A stretch of 64,000 nucleotides of DNA, taken from Aureimonas phyllosphaerae. GTDB taxonomy: Bacteria > Pseudomonadota > Alphaproteobacteria > Rhizobiales > Rhizobiaceae. The DNA lies in assembly GCF_900113065.1 (NCBI RefSeq), contig NZ_FOOA01000008.1, positions 1-64,000 of the forward strand, in the 5' to 3' direction. Shown piece after piece: positions 55,615 to 62,846 of the stretch. The stretch's first letter is position 1; each line of letters begins with the position of its first letter. A program made the translations under genes and the position numbers. The notes beneath the pieces are model-generated. The model saw only the letters and a program-made list of their open reading frames with translations, had not been told where the DNA came from and made no database searches.

Positions 55615-56652
55615 TCAGGACACCGCGTCGAGGCCGCCCGCCTCCAGCCGGTCGAGAAGCGCCACCTCGTCGGGCGTGAGCGCGATCCCCTCCGCCGCCG
55701 CGCGGGCGCGCGCCGCAAAGCGCCGCTGCGAGGGCAGGCGCGCGCCCTGGTCGAGGATCGCGCCGAACAGTGCCTCGCCGGCCGCGAACGGATCGCCCGG
55801 CCGTCCCGCGGCGAAGCGCTCGGGGCTGAAGGCGAGGATCAGTTCGCCGTGGCGGGGCGCGAGCGTCGTCGTGCCGAGCGCGTCGAGCGCGCCGCGGCTC
55901 GTCAGATCGCCGATCATCGCGCCGGCCAGAAGCTCGATCATCGTGGCGATCGCCGAACCCTTGTGGCCGCCGAACGGCAGCATGGCGCCGGCGAGCGCGG
56001 CCGCCGGATCGTTGGTCGGCGCGCCCTGCGAATCGATCGCCCAGGCGTCCGGCAGCGGCTTGCCGGCGCGGCGGTGCAATTCGATCTCGCCGCGCGCGGC
56101 GACCGAGGTCGCGAAATCGAAGACGTAAGGGGTCTCCGCGCCGGGCCTCGGCCAGGCGAAGGCGAGCGGGTTGGTGCCGAGGAGCGGCCGCGTGCCGCCT
56201 GCGGGCGCGACGGTCGCATAGCTCGGGCAGAGCGCCAGCGCGGCGACGCCATGCCCGGCGAGCGCCTCGACCTCCGGCCACAGCGCCGAGAAGTGGACGC
56301 AGTCGTTGATCGCGAGCGCGGCAAGACCGAGCGCGCGCGCGCGCTCGACAAGTCGCGGCACGCCGCATTCGAAGGCGGCCGGCGAGAAGGCGCCGCCGGC
56401 CGCAACGCGGATGACGCCGGACCCGTCGTCGAGGAGTTCGGGCTCGGCGTCTGCCGAGACCTTGCCGGCCTTCAGCGTGCGCAGGCACCCCTCGATCCGG
56501 TAGATCCCGTGCGACTTCGCGCCGTCCCGCTCGCCGGCCGCGATGACGCGCGCGAGCGCCTCGGCATGGAGCGGCGCGAGGCCGCCGCGCCGGAGGATCG
56601 CCGCGATGCGCCGGCGCAGCGTGTCGAAGTCGAGGTGGATGGGCGCGTTCAC
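55615..56652 (-). CDS. Ldh_2-family NAD(P)H-dependent oxidoreductase
   Basis: Protein of 345 residues of the malate/L-lactate/ureidoglycolate dehydrogenase family, which also contains delta1-piperideine-2-carboxylate reductase (DpkA). Visible marks are the SHGIYRIEG catalytic loop (His near residue 50), LGTNPLAFAWP, FDFATSVAARG and GGHKGSAIATMIELL. The GTG at 56652 has GGAG 8 bases upstream and was preferred to a start 19 codons earlier. It could reduce a cyclic imine or a keto acid. Confidence 0.88.
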   Translation of the reverse strand: MNAPIHLDFDTLRRRIAAILRRGGLAPLHAEALARVIAAGERDGAKSHGIYRIEGCLRTLKAGKVSADAEPELLDDGSGVIRVAAGGAFSPAAFECGVPRLVERARALGLAALAINDCVHFSALWPEVEALAGHGVAALALCPSYATVAPAGGTRPLLGTNPLAFAWPRPGAETPYVFDFATSVAARGEIELHRRAGKPLPDAWAIDSQGAPTNDPAAALAGAMLPFGGHKGSAIATMIELLAGAMIGDLTSRGALDALGTTTLAPRHGELILAFSPERFAAGRPGDPFAAGEALFGAILDQGARLPSQRRFAARARAAAEGIALTPDEVALLDRLEAGGLDAVS

Positions 56653-56797
56653 CGTGGCGTCTCCGGGCTCCGTGTCGTTTCCCAGCGCATACGCGAGCCC
56701 AGGGGCCACCGGAAGGCTCCGGCAACGCTTGGCCCTTGAAGAACCGGTTGAAACGCCTCAGTTTCCTTCTCGAGAGCCCGGTTCGTGGGAGGCGGTC

Positions 56798-57232
56798 GTG
56801 ACGACGCTGAAGGAGTTCGAGGACGCGCTGAAGGCGCATGGTCTGCGCTCGGCGCTCGATGTCCTGGAATTGCTACGCAAGCGCGACAAGGCGAAGCGCT
56901 CGCTCAATCCCGCCCGCCGGGTCACAGGACGCAAGATGACGCCCGAACTCGCGCGCCAGATCCTGCATCTGCACGAGACCACTGGGCAGACCCAGCAGGA
57001 GATCGCCTTCCAGCTCGGCGTCAACCAGGGCCGGGTGAACGAGGTCATCAAGCGCGGCAAGTGGCTGACCGAAAACCCGGAGGCGCCGGAAGCCAAGGCG
57101 CGCGACGCCGCGCTCCAGCGCATGCGCCGCCCGGCGCCTCCGGCCAAGGCATCGGCGAAACCCCCGATCAAGCCGGCGACGGCAAGGCGCCGGGCCCCGC
57201 CGTCGCCGCAGCTCAGCCTCGGCGACTTCTAG
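56798..57232 (+). CDS. Small HTH-containing protein
   Basis: Protein of 144 residues starting at a GTG with GGGAGG upstream. After a helical N-terminus there is a helix-turn-helix (LARQILHLHETTGQTQQEIAFQLGVNQGRVNEVIKRGKW). A Lys/Pro/Ala-rich tail follows. It looks like a DNA-binding protein of the phage-repressor or homeodomain-like class. Target genes are unknown. Confidence 0.75.
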   Translation: MTTLKEFEDALKAHGLRSALDVLELLRKRDKAKRSLNPARRVTGRKMTPELARQILHLHETTGQTQQEIAFQLGVNQGRVNEVIKRGKWLTENPEAPEAKARDAALQRMRRPAPPAKASAKPPIKPATARRRAPPSPQLSLGDF

Positions 57233-57272
57233 GCGGCTCTCAAAGCCCGGCCGAAACGTCCGCCGGGTCGGC

Positions 57273-57292
57273 GCGGCGGTGCTGTCCGCCGC
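57273..57292 (+). terminator. Rho-independent-like terminator
   Basis: GCGGCGG (57273-57279) and CCGCCGC (57286-57292) form a 7-bp stem around a 6-base loop, followed by TCCTTTCG. It is 41 bases after the stop of the HTH gene and faces a convergent gene. Confidence 0.45.
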
Positions 57293-57403
57293 TCCTTTCG
57301 TTGCCGATCCTCGACAATGCCACCGGCATCGACCGCGTTCGGCGCCTCGTGGGCGACGAACATCCCTTGCCGATCCTTCGCCGGAGACGTTCCGGACGGG
57401 CTC

Positions 57404-57907
57404 TCAAGCCGCCAGCGCCTTTTCGAGCTCGGCCCTGGTCATCTTGGAACGGCCGTCGATGCCGCGCTTCTTCGCTTCGGCGTAGAGTTCGGCCTTCGTC
57501 GCCTCGTGGCCGTGCTTGCGGAACGGAGCGGCCTTCTTGGCCACATCCTTCGGCTGGGCGGAGAACTGCTCGCCCTTCTTCGTGTCGCGGCGCTTCTTGG
57601 CGGTGGTGCGCTCGTATTCCTCTTTGGTCAGGTGTTCGCGCGCCTTCTTGGGCAGGTAGCGCTCGCCGGTCTTGCCGCTCTCCTTGCCGGACTTCGTGCC
57701 CCAGTCCTCTTCCGACCACTGGTGCAGGCTGTTGTCCTCGGACTTCTCGCCCTTGTAGTCGCCGCCTTCCTCCTTGTACTCGTGGACGGCAAGCTGCGCC
57801 TTGCGGGCGGACCACTGGCCCGGCTTCCCGCCCTTGGCGCCCTTGGTCACCTTCTTCTTCACGCTTTCCCAAAGCTTCGGATCGGTCTTCTCGGCGGTCT
57901 CGCTCAT
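57404..57907 (-). CDS. DUF5872-type protein with C-terminal SAP/Rho-N-like helix pair
   Basis: Protein of 167 residues, very rich in Lys and Glu. The N-terminal part (DPKLWESVKKKVTKGAKGGKPGQWSARKAQLAVHEYK, then GEKSEDNSLHQWSEEDWGTKSG) matches a small family of unknown function. The C-terminus (HEATKAELYAEAKKRGIDGRSKMTRAELEKALAA, two helices) is like SAP/Rho-N modules that bind nucleic acids. It could be a nucleoid- or stress-associated protein. Confidence 0.8.
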   Translation of the reverse strand: MSETAEKTDPKLWESVKKKVTKGAKGGKPGQWSARKAQLAVHEYKEEGGDYKGEKSEDNSLHQWSEEDWGTKSGKESGKTGERYLPKKAREHLTKEEYERTTAKKRRDTKKGEQFSAQPKDVAKKAAPFRKHGHEATKAELYAEAKKRGIDGRSKMTRAELEKALAA

Positions 57908-57996
57908 GGCTCTGGCCTCGGATGGGTTGATTGCTTGGCCGTGCAACGAAGAAGCCGGGGAATCGATGCGCGGCTGCGGCAACGCGGCAGGCTCGC

Positions 57997-58407
57997 TCAG
58001 CCGCCCCCCGCCAGCGAGGAGACGATCGGGCAGGGGCCATCCGTCCCCCCGCGGCAGGCGGCGGCCAGATGCTGCAACCGGTCGCGCGCGGCGGTCAGCT
58101 CGCCGATGCGCTCGTCCAGCGCCCGCACCCGCGCCTCGGCGAGTTCGCGCGCGCGGGGCCGGTCCCGGACCGCGTCGAGCCGGAGAAGCTCGGCGATCTC
58201 GCCCAGCGTGAAGCCGGCGACCTTGGCGGCGCGGATGAAGCGCAGGCGCTCGGCATCCCGCTCGTCGTAGCGGCGGTGCCCGCCCGCCGATCCGGCGCCC
58301 GCGGGGCGCTCGGGCTCGTCGAGAAGGCCGCGCCGCTGGTAGAAGCGCACCGTCTCGACCCCGACGCCGGCCTCCGCCGCAAGGCCCCCGATCGTCCATC
58401 CCGTCAT
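57997..58407 (-). CDS. MerR-family regulator
   Basis: Protein of 136 residues. The MerR winged helix (WTIGGLAAEAGVGVETVRFYQRRGLL) is followed by the dimerisation helix and a short metal- or thiol-type loop, CRGGTDGPCPIV. The helix cysteine needed for Hg(II) sensing in MerR (C82) is absent, so it is not a mercury sensor in the strict sense. It is divergent from the glutaredoxin-MauE gene, whose promoter has the MerR 19-base spacer. Confidence 0.9.
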   Translation of the reverse strand: MTGWTIGGLAAEAGVGVETVRFYQRRGLLDEPERPAGAGSAGGHRRYDERDAERLRFIRAAKVAGFTLGEIAELLRLDAVRDRPRARELAEARVRALDERIGELTAARDRLQHLAAACRGGTDGPCPIVSSLAGGG

Positions 58408-58410
58408 CGC

Positions 58411-58441
58411 TTGACTCCGTACCATGGTACGGACCCTATAT
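58411..58441 (+). promoter_or_regulatory. MerR-type promoter with dyad in the spacer
   Basis: A TTGACT -35 box (58411-58416) and a CTATAT -10 box (58436-58441) are separated by 19 bases. The spacer contains the perfect 16-base palindrome CCGTACCATGGTACGG (58417-58432). This long-spacer, dyad-in-spacer design is that of MerR-regulated promoters, where the activator untwists DNA. Confidence 0.85.
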
Positions 58442-58486
58442 CGGGTGCGGCCCTCCTTCCTGCCATCCCTTGCGAAAGCCGCCCCG

Positions 58487-59254
58487 ATGTCCGCCGCCAT
58501 CTCCCCCACCGCCAGCCACCGCCGCGCCGCGATCCATCGCATGGTGATGGCGAAACACACTTGCCCCTATGGGCTGAAGGCGCTCGATCTCCTGAAGCGA
58601 CAGGGCTTCGAGGTGGAGGACCATCCCCTGCGCACGCGCGAGGAAACGGACGCGTTCAAGGCCGAGCACGGCGTGAAGACGACGCCGCAGATCTTCATCG
58701 ACGGGGAGCGGATCGGCGGCTACGACGACACGCGCCGCTACTTCGGCAAGCCCGTCGCCGATCCCAAGGCGACGACCTACAAGCCGGTGATCGCGATCTT
58801 CGCCATGAGCGCGCTGATGGCGCTCGCAATCAGCTACGCTGCCCTCGGCACGCCGTTCACCGCGCGCACGGTGGAATGGTTCATCGCGGTCGCCATGTGC
58901 CTACTCGCCGTCCAGAAGCTGCAGAACGTCGAGACCTTCGCGACGATGTTCCTGAACTACGATCTCCTGGCCAAGCGCTGGGTGCCCTATTCCTATATCT
59001 ACCCCTTCGCCGAAGGGCTCGCGGGCGTCCTGATGCTGGCGGGCGCCCTGACGTTCGTGTCCGTGCCGGTCGCCCTCTTCATTGGCACGGTGGGCGCGGT
59101 CTCGGTGTTCAAGGCGGTCTATATCGACCGGCGCGAGCTGAAATGCGCCTGCGTCGGCGGCTCGTCCAACGTGCCGCTTGGGCCGGTCTCGCTTACCGAG
59201 AACGTGATGATGGTCGCGATGGCGCTGTGGATGGGGGCGCACGCGTTCCTGTGA
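58487..59254 (+). CDS. Glutaredoxin-MauE-like membrane fusion protein
   Basis: Protein of 255 residues. Residues 18-90 are a glutaredoxin fold with a single active-site Cys (HTCPYGLKALDLL), TTPQIFIDGERIGG and a cis-proline. Residues 100-255 are a four-helix MauE/DoxX-like membrane domain with KCACVGGSSNVPLG between helices 3 and 4. Together they suggest thiol-disulfide transfer across the inner membrane. It is controlled by the divergent MerR regulator through the promoter at 58411. The ATG at 58487 lies after that promoter; an earlier ATG (58424) is inside the operator. Confidence 0.85.
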   Translation: MSAAISPTASHRRAAIHRMVMAKHTCPYGLKALDLLKRQGFEVEDHPLRTREETDAFKAEHGVKTTPQIFIDGERIGGYDDTRRYFGKPVADPKATTYKPVIAIFAMSALMALAISYAALGTPFTARTVEWFIAVAMCLLAVQKLQNVETFATMFLNYDLLAKRWVPYSYIYPFAEGLAGVLMLAGALTFVSVPVALFIGTVGAVSVFKAVYIDRRELKCACVGGSSNVPLGPVSLTENVMMVAMALWMGAHAFL

Positions 59255-59905
59255 TCAGGCGGCCTCGCCCCGCCAGAGCGAGGCGACCGGCTCGCCCGCA
59301 AGGTCGGGTTTGGACTGGCCGATGAAGATCACGACGGGGCCGGGCCGCTCCGTCGCGGGATCGTAGAAGTCGAGAAGGCCGGGATGGCGCGCCTGCAGGA
59401 AGGGCGGCACCCGGTCCTCGCGCCGCAGGAGATGATCCACCACGACCTGGTCGCCATGGACGCTGTTGGGCACGGCGCCGCAGGAGCCCGGCTGCATCCA
59501 GCGCTCCGGCTCGGCCGCGAAGGTCTCGTAGAGGCGCCTGAGTTCGTCGCCCTCCCAGCGCAGGAGCGCGGTGGAGACGCGGCCTTTCAGGAAATAGTCC
59601 TCCATCGCGCAAAGGCCCGGCTCGGCGAGCGCCGAGGCATCGCCCGCAAACACCGTGTCGAGGTCGCAGAGCACCGTGGTGCCGGTGGCGAGGCCCGGCC
59701 GGAACGCTTCCATCTTGGACCACCAGACGGGCCAGTCGTGCCGAAGTGGCACGGCTTCCACGCCCTCGACGCGGAGATCCATGTCGGTGAGGCAGAGGAT
59801 GCGGGTGAAGGCGGGGGCGAAGCGCCGCGTGCCGCGCGCCAGCCGCTCGACCCAAAGCGCGTCGTAGCGGCCACCGCCGCGAAGCACCGTCAGAAGCGTC
59901 GCCAT
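59255..59905 (-). CDS. Glycosyltransferase-like protein, GT8/DXD type
   Basis: Protein of 216 residues with a GT-A-like core: LLTVLRGGGRYDALWVERLARG, TTVLCDLDTVFAG (DLD in the DXD position), and PNSVHGDQVVVDHLLRRE. It lies 7 bases after the preceding GT gene on the minus strand. It probably adds a sugar in the same glycan; donor unknown. Confidence 0.75.
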   Translation of the reverse strand: MATLLTVLRGGGRYDALWVERLARGTRRFAPAFTRILCLTDMDLRVEGVEAVPLRHDWPVWWSKMEAFRPGLATGTTVLCDLDTVFAGDASALAEPGLCAMEDYFLKGRVSTALLRWEGDELRRLYETFAAEPERWMQPGSCGAVPNSVHGDQVVVDHLLRREDRVPPFLQARHPGLLDFYDPATERPGPVVIFIGQSKPDLAGEPVASLWRGEAA

Positions 59906-59912
59906 GCTGGGG

Positions 59913-61055
59913 TCAGCCGACGACCTTGAGGGCGGGGGCCGCCTCGTCCCGGCTTTTCGCGCCCTCCCAGAGCTCGTCCGTCAGCCCTTCCAGCCAGCCG
60001 GCGGCGCGCTGGGCGGCCTCCGGCTCGTGGAGCGTGCGGATCGCCTCGCCGTCGAGCGCGCGGGCCTCGGCCAGAAGCGCCTGCCAGCCGGCGAGATCGC
60101 CCGGCCAGATCGGGCCGGTCACCGCCGCGCCGAGCTTCACCAGCGCCTCGGCTTTGCGCGTCTGCTCGCCGAAATAGCGCCATTCCGGCATGACGATCAG
60201 CCGGGCGCCGACGCGCGCGACCTCGTGGATCGTGTTGTCGCCGGCCGACGCGATCACGATGTCGGCGGCGGCGAGATAATCGGTCACGCCGGGCACCCAG
60301 CCGAGTTCGGACAGGTTGGCGAAATCCGTCTCGTGCCCCTCGCGGTGGGTGGGCCCGAGCGTCAGCCAGAGCGCATCCGGCGCGGCGCGGGCCGCCACGG
60401 TCAGGGGCGCGTAAGGGGTGCCGCTGCCGCCGCCGCCCGTCACGGTCACGATGATCTCGCGGGTCGGGTCGAGCCCGAGGCGGCGACGCGCCTCGGCCTT
60501 CTCCGGCACCGCGTCGAGCGTCGTGCACAGGCCACCGGAATAGAAGGTCTTGGCGCGCAGATGCACGGGATAGTCGTCCTGCTCCAGCCGCTCGTCGAAG
60601 GGCGCGAGCATGCCGACCGAGGCCTCGTAGGAGCCGATGTGGCCGATGTCGGAGCGGTCGCCGTGCATGCGGATCTGGACGGCGGGAACGCTCGCGATGC
60701 GCGACAGGAGCGCGATCTCGGACGAGACGTCCACCACGAAGAGCCCGACCTCGCGCTCGTCGAGGTGGTCGAGGATGGTGCGCATCGTGCGCCGCATCTC
60801 GGCAAGGCCGAGCGGCACGCAGTGCATCACCTGCGGCGTCGGCTCGGCGTAGAGGCGCGGCGTCGGCACCGCCGCGCCGATCATGTTGGGCAGGGGCACG
60901 ATCTCGATGTCGCGCCGGAAGCCGTCGAAGAGGTGCGGCCCCGCCGTCATCACCGAGACCGGCCGGTCGCGCGAGAACTCGGACACCAGCGCCATGGTGC
61001 GGTTGGCATGGCCACGCCCCTGGTGATGGACGAAGAAGGTGATCGGCTTCGGCAC
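59913..61055 (-). CDS. GT-B glycosyltransferase, MurG/UGT-like
   Basis: Protein of 380 residues starting at a GTG with GGGGA upstream. The N-terminal GRGHANRTMALV and the C-terminal donor site (SAGDNTIHEVARVGARLIVMPEWRYFGEQTRKAEALVKLGAAV) are typical of MGT/GT28-like enzymes. IIVTVTGGGGSGTP is the Gly-rich loop. It is encoded upstream of, and with, the DXD protein at 59255. Confidence 0.85.
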   Translation of the reverse strand: MPKPITFFVHHQGRGHANRTMALVSEFSRDRPVSVMTAGPHLFDGFRRDIEIVPLPNMIGAAVPTPRLYAEPTPQVMHCVPLGLAEMRRTMRTILDHLDEREVGLFVVDVSSEIALLSRIASVPAVQIRMHGDRSDIGHIGSYEASVGMLAPFDERLEQDDYPVHLRAKTFYSGGLCTTLDAVPEKAEARRRLGLDPTREIIVTVTGGGGSGTPYAPLTVAARAAPDALWLTLGPTHREGHETDFANLSELGWVPGVTDYLAAADIVIASAGDNTIHEVARVGARLIVMPEWRYFGEQTRKAEALVKLGAAVTGPIWPGDLAGWQALLAEARALDGEAIRTLHEPEAAQRAAGWLEGLTDELWEGAKSRDEAAPALKVVG

Positions 61056-61239
61056 GGCTGAGCGTTCCCCTTGGGTCTCCCGCGCCGAACCCCCGTCCGG
61101 CGGAATGCGAGGTGGGAGAATCTATGGCTCCCTTCGCTTTTGTCACCGTGCTCCGCGCGAAGTGACGCAGGTTCGCCCTTTCCTTCGGGCGGCACGGGGG
61201 CATGTAGCGGGACTGGCGGACGGAAACGAGGACGGGCTG

Positions 61240-61884
61240 ATGTCGGATACACCGCGTGGCGGGCCCTCGCCCCTGCGCCGAACCCCGCGTCGCATCGCGA
61301 TCGTCGGCAACGCGCCGGAACTCGGCGACTGCGGCGCGGCGATCGACGCCGCCGACTGGGTGGTGCGCTTCAATAACGCCGCCGGCTTCGGGACCCGTGC
61401 GGGGCGCCGCGTGACCCATCTCGCCCTCGTCAACCACGGCGGGCAGATGCGCGAATGGCTGGACGATCCGGGTTTTCTCGATCGTCCCGTGGTGCGGGCC
61501 GCCGAGACCTTCCTGTTTCCCTTTCCCCGTAAGCCGCCTTCTCCGACGCCGATGAGCAAGGACGGGCGCGACTGGACCGACGAGGCGGAGGCGCTGCTGC
61601 GCCCGCTCGGCCGGCCGATCACGCTGCTGCCCGCCACCGTCCATCGCGAGGCGGCGGCGCTGATCCACACGCCCGGCAGCCCGCCGCCGCCGCCGAGCAC
61701 CGGCTTCCTCGTGTCGCTCCATCTCCTGCGCCGCTATGGCGGCATGGTGGAGATCGACGTCCATGGCTTCGGCTTCGAGGGCTGGGAGGGGCACGACTGG
61801 GCGCGCGAGCGACGCTGGTTCGAGGCGATGGCGGCGGGCGGCCTCCTGCGCCTCCATCCGCTCGCCAACTCGCTCGCCGCATGA
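61240..61884 (+). CDS. GT29 (sialyltransferase)-like protein
   Basis: Protein of 214 residues with sialylmotif-like blocks: RIAIVGNAPELGDCGAAIDAADWVVRFNNAAG with VTHLALVN, then FLVSLHLLRRYGGMVEIDVHGFGFEGWEGHDWARERRWFE. These parallel the L and S/VS motifs of animal GT29 enzymes; bacterial members of this type are scattered. The sugar donor need not be CMP-sialic acid. Start at ATG 61240; the next gene overlaps the stop by 4 bases. Confidence 0.7.
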   Translation: MSDTPRGGPSPLRRTPRRIAIVGNAPELGDCGAAIDAADWVVRFNNAAGFGTRAGRRVTHLALVNHGGQMREWLDDPGFLDRPVVRAAETFLFPFPRKPPSPTPMSKDGRDWTDEAEALLRPLGRPITLLPATVHREAAALIHTPGSPPPPPSTGFLVSLHLLRRYGGMVEIDVHGFGFEGWEGHDWARERRWFEAMAAGGLLRLHPLANSLAA

Positions 61885-62846
61885 GCGCACCCACGCCGCG
61901 CTGCTTCCTGTGCGGCGGCCGGGCGCTTGCGCCGAGCAACCGGCACCTGTCCTGGCCGGACGGCGCCACGCGGCGCTTCGCGCTGGCCTGCAGCTTCTGC
62001 GGCGTCCTGACCGACCGGGCGGAGGGGCCCGACGCGCTGGAGCATCTCGGCGCGGCAATGGCCGCCGAGCGGTTCCGCCTCGACCGGGACGCCCCGTACG
62101 GCCTCGACATCTTCACGCTGCGCGCCGCCGCCACGCGCTGGCGCCGCGGCGCGACCCCCGCGGATGCCGCGCAGCGCGCGGCGCTGGCCCATCCGCATGC
62201 CGATCTTGCTGCCGAGGCCGACCTCGCGTATCTCGATGAAAATTGCGCCGACCCCATCGCGATGGGACTAATGTGCCGGGCCGCGGAATGGGACGCGGCA
62301 CGGGAGATGCTCCGCCTGCACCTGGCGATGGGGGCGACCATTGTGATCCTCGTCGACGGCGAAGGACCGGCCTTTACGGCGGAGCCCGGTATCCTCGTTG
62401 CGCGCCGCCCGATGGCGGGCGATTTCGCTGCCCAGCGCAACGCGCTGCAGGATCTCTCGCCCGCCCCGTGGATGCTGCAGCTCGACACCGACGAGACGCT
62501 GGAGCCGGCCGCGGCCGCGCTTCTGCCGGCGCTCGCAAGGCTGGCCGAGGCGGGCGGCGCCGTGTCGGTCGGCCTGCCGCGGCGCAATCTCGTCGACGGC
62601 CGCCTCGCCGACCTCTTTCCCGACACGCAGTACCGGCTCAACCGACGCGAGGTCCGCTATGCCGGCCGCGTCCACGAGCGGCCGGACCGGCCGTGGCAGC
62701 GCAGCCTCCTCGCGCTGCATGGGGCGATCGACCACCATCTGTCCCGCGCGCGGGTCGAGACCCGCTCGCGCGCCTACGAGGCGATGGCGCCCGGCGCGGG
62801 GCGGCTCGAGGAGGAGGACGCCCTGCTTCAGCCCTTTTGTGACTGA
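61881..62846 (+). CDS. GT2-like glycosyltransferase with N-terminal CxxC pairs
   Basis: Protein of 321 residues. The N-terminus holds two CxxC pairs (CFLCGG and CSFCGV), perhaps a zinc ribbon. The GT2 core follows: FAAQRNALQDLSPAPWMLQLDTDETLEP, with DTDE in the DXD position, then VGLPRRNLVDGRL and RLNRREVRYAGRVHERP. Such layouts occur in LPS-core-type glycosyltransferases of the WaaE group. It overlaps the GT29-like gene (ATGA) and converges with the GT4 gene, overlapping it by 19 bases. Confidence 0.78.
   Translation: MSAPTPRCFLCGGRALAPSNRHLSWPDGATRRFALACSFCGVLTDRAEGPDALEHLGAAMAAERFRLDRDAPYGLDIFTLRAAATRWRRGATPADAAQRAALAHPHADLAAEADLAYLDENCADPIAMGLMCRAAEWDAAREMLRLHLAMGATIVILVDGEGPAFTAEPGILVARRPMAGDFAAQRNALQDLSPAPWMLQLDTDETLEPAAAALLPALARLAEAGGAVSVGLPRRNLVDGRLADLFPDTQYRLNRREVRYAGRVHERPDRPWQRSLLALHGAIDHHLSRARVETRSRAYEAMAPGAGRLEEEDALLQPFCD

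Noticed and set aside
58424-58486. A longer N-terminus for the glutaredoxin-MauE protein from an ATG at 58424.
   Set aside because: That ATG is the centre of the MerR operator and lies upstream of the -10 box, so it would not be in the mRNA.
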